Origin: UBA9848 sp003454065
GTDB lineage: Bacteria > Spirochaetota > Spirochaetia > Sphaerochaetales > Sphaerochaetaceae
DNA length: 8,364 nucleotides
Assembly: GCA_946629155.1 (NCBI GenBank)
Contig: CAMOXM010000060.1
Coordinates: forward strand, 1-8,364
Direction of reading: 5' to 3'
The first letter of the stretch is position 1; every line of letters starts with the position of its first letter. The notes below the pieces were generated by a model. It was not told the origin of the DNA. It searched no databases and worked only from the letters and a program-made list of their open reading frames with translations. Position numbers and translations under genes: made by a program. Positions 7,281 to 8,364 of the stretch are shown here, piece by piece.

Positions 7281-8042
7281 CTACAGCACGCGTTCCAGAA
7301 AACTTCTGAGCCTATCGGTTTTCGGCGAGGAGAATATCTGAGCGGGATCCCCTTCCTCCTGTATTCTTCCTTCGGACAGAAAGACCACTTTCGAAGAAAC
7401 GTCCCTGGCGAACTTCATCTCATGCGTCACTACCAGCATGGTCATTCCGCTGCCAGCCAATTCGCGCATCACAGCAAGCACTTCCCCGACCATTTCGGGA
7501 TCAAGCGCACTAGTAGGCTCATCGAAAAGCATGACCGAAGGCCCCATACACAACGCCCTGACGATGGCGACGCGCTGCTTCTGCCCTCCGGAAAGCATAG
7601 ATGGGTATGCGTCTTTCTTGTCAATGAGTCCGACCTTATCAAGAAGCCCTATGGCTTTGGCCTCCGCCTCTTCTTTAGTCATTCTCTTCAAGACAACCGG
7701 CGCACAAGTCAGATTCTGCATGATCGACATGTGCGGAAACAAATTGAAATGCTGGAACACCATCCCCATCTTCTGACGATGCATGTCAACATCGACCTTA
7801 TTGCCCATGAGATCGATGCCATCGAACCATATCTCTCCGGAATCCGCCCTATCAAGAAGGTTCAAGGTCCTCAAGAATGTGGATTTCCCACCTCCGGACG
7901 GCCCTATTATGCTTATGACATCGCCCTTAAGGACATCAAGGGAAACGTTCTCGAGAACCCTAAGTTCGCCGAACCTTTTGCATAGGTTCCTGACTTTCAA
8001 AAAAATCCCCTGCATGTTCGCCTCGCCATTCGAATTCGCCAT
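7281..8042 (-). CDS. Polar amino acid ABC transporter ATP-binding protein (GlnQ/HisP type), 253 aa
   Basis: This is the cytoplasmic ATPase of an importer for polar amino acids. The motifs are complete: Walker A GPSGGGKST at 47-55, Q-loop MVFQHFNLFPHMS with Gln97, signature LSGGQKQR at 150-157, Walker B VMLFDEP at 170-176, D-loop SALD at 178-181 and switch VVTHE with His207. The FNLFPHMS sequence and the length are typical of the GlnQ/HisP/ArtP group; the substrate cannot be told from the ATPase. I chose the ATG at 8042 because AGGTGAGG lies five bases upstream; an ATG at 8060 would add six residues and overlap the permease by 11 bases. The partner permease ends seven bases upstream. No substrate-binding protein gene is in the window; it may lie beyond the right edge. 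Confidence 0.95.
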   Translation of the reverse strand: MANSNGEANMQGIFLKVRNLCKRFGELRVLENVSLDVLKGDVISIIGPSGGGKSTFLRTLNLLDRADSGEIWFDGIDLMGNKVDVDMHRQKMGMVFQHFNLFPHMSIMQNLTCAPVVLKRMTKEEAEAKAIGLLDKVGLIDKKDAYPSMLSGGQKQRVAIVRALCMGPSVMLFDEPTSALDPEMVGEVLAVMRELAGSGMTMLVVTHEMKFARDVSSKVVFLSEGRIQEEGDPAQIFSSPKTDRLRSFLERVL

Positions 8043-8047
8043 GCGAT

Positions 8048-8055
8048 CCTCACCT
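8048..8055 (-). promoter_or_regulatory. Shine-Dalgarno of the ABC ATPase gene, overlapping the permease stop
   Basis: The minus strand reads AGGTGAGG and includes the permease TGA at 8050-8052. It is five bases from the ATG at 8042, which makes that codon the preferred start and suggests coupled translation of permease and ATPase. Confidence 0.75.
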
Positions 8056-8364
8056 CTCATGTTTCAGTTTCTTTTCGAATGCGGATAAAAGACGGGTGAG
8101 AAGCAAGACTATGATCAGATAAATCAGAGCCACAAGAAGAAGAGGATTGAACGCATCGTACGTGTTGTTCCTTATCATGTTTCCGGCTCTCGTCAGATCT
8201 ATCACGGCAACATAACCTGCAACCGAGGTCTCTTTTATCAAAGCTATGAACTCATTCCCTATCCCCGGAAGAATATTCTTCAAAGCCTGGGGCGCTATTA
8301 TTCTGGTCATCGTCTGCGTCCTGTTCAGACCAAGGCTATACCCCGCCTCCGCCTGACCGGGATC
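8050..8364 (-). CDS. Polar amino acid ABC transporter permease, C-terminal 104 residues (5' end outside window)
   Basis: The frame is open to the right edge. The visible part begins DPGQAEAGYSLGLNRTQT and carries the EAA loop that couples the permease to its ATPase (EAGYSLGLNRTQTMTRIIAPQAL, about visible residues 6-28). ILPGIGNEFIALIKETS and VIDLTRAG follow, as in HisM/GlnP/ArtQ-type permeases. A final hydrophobic helix (PLLLVALIYLIIVLLL) and a charged KKLKHER end complete it. It is an inner-membrane subunit of the amino-acid importer whose ATPase gene follows seven bases later. An internal ATG at 8310 lies inside the EAA loop and cannot be the true start. The substrate is not determinable. 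Confidence 0.95.
   Translation of the reverse strand, partial: DPGQAEAGYSLGLNRTQTMTRIIAPQALKNILPGIGNEFIALIKETSVAGYVAVIDLTRAGNMIRNNTYDAFNPLLLVALIYLIIVLLLTRLLSAFEKKLKHER

Noticed and set aside
8043..8060. ABC ATPase start at the ATG at 8060
   Set aside because: It lacks a well-placed SD and overlaps the permease, while the ATG at 8042 has AGGTGAGG five bases upstream.

Overview
The window is a densely packed stretch of bacterial chromosome. All eight supported genes lie on the minus strand and together leave under 50 bases non-coding, so no gap is long enough to need its own entry. In transcription order (right to left) they are: the end of an amino-acid ABC transporter permease, its ATPase, a DUF1836 family protein, an RlmK-type 23S rRNA methyltransferase, the SRP receptor FtsY, a secreted protein with YD-like repeats, a PreP-type M16C metallopeptidase, and the start of uvrB. 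The permease is cut by the right edge and uvrB by the left edge.

The organism cannot be fixed from this window. The moderate base composition, a short FtsY without an acidic A domain, a stand-alone RlmK, an exported YD-like protein and a DUF1836 protein would fit a host-associated spirochaete (Treponema/Sphaerochaeta-like) or possibly a Bacillota relative. I lean to Spirochaetota with low confidence, from general similarity only.

The gene junctions are very tight: 7 nt between permease and ATPase, 20 nt before the DUF1836 gene, a 17-nt overlap into rlmK, 1 nt between rlmK and ftsY, a 1-nt TGATG overlap into the YD-like gene, 13 nt before the peptidase, and a 1-nt TAATG overlap into uvrB. Several Shine-Dalgarno sequences lie inside or across the stop region of the preceding gene. 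I see no promoter or terminator in the gaps, so the block reads as one polycistronic unit or several with promoters hidden inside genes. Functionally it is mixed: amino-acid import, ribosome modification, membrane-protein targeting, an envelope protein, peptide turnover and nucleotide excision repair.

Most of the window is housekeeping. I found no convincing new defence, mobile or RNA system. The parts worth a second look are the exported repeat protein translationally coupled to ftsY, the RlmK-like enzyme with a DCPSF motif in place of DPP-type and a long basic tail, the basic tail of the peptidase, the DUF1836 candidate regulator, and small substitutions in UvrB.
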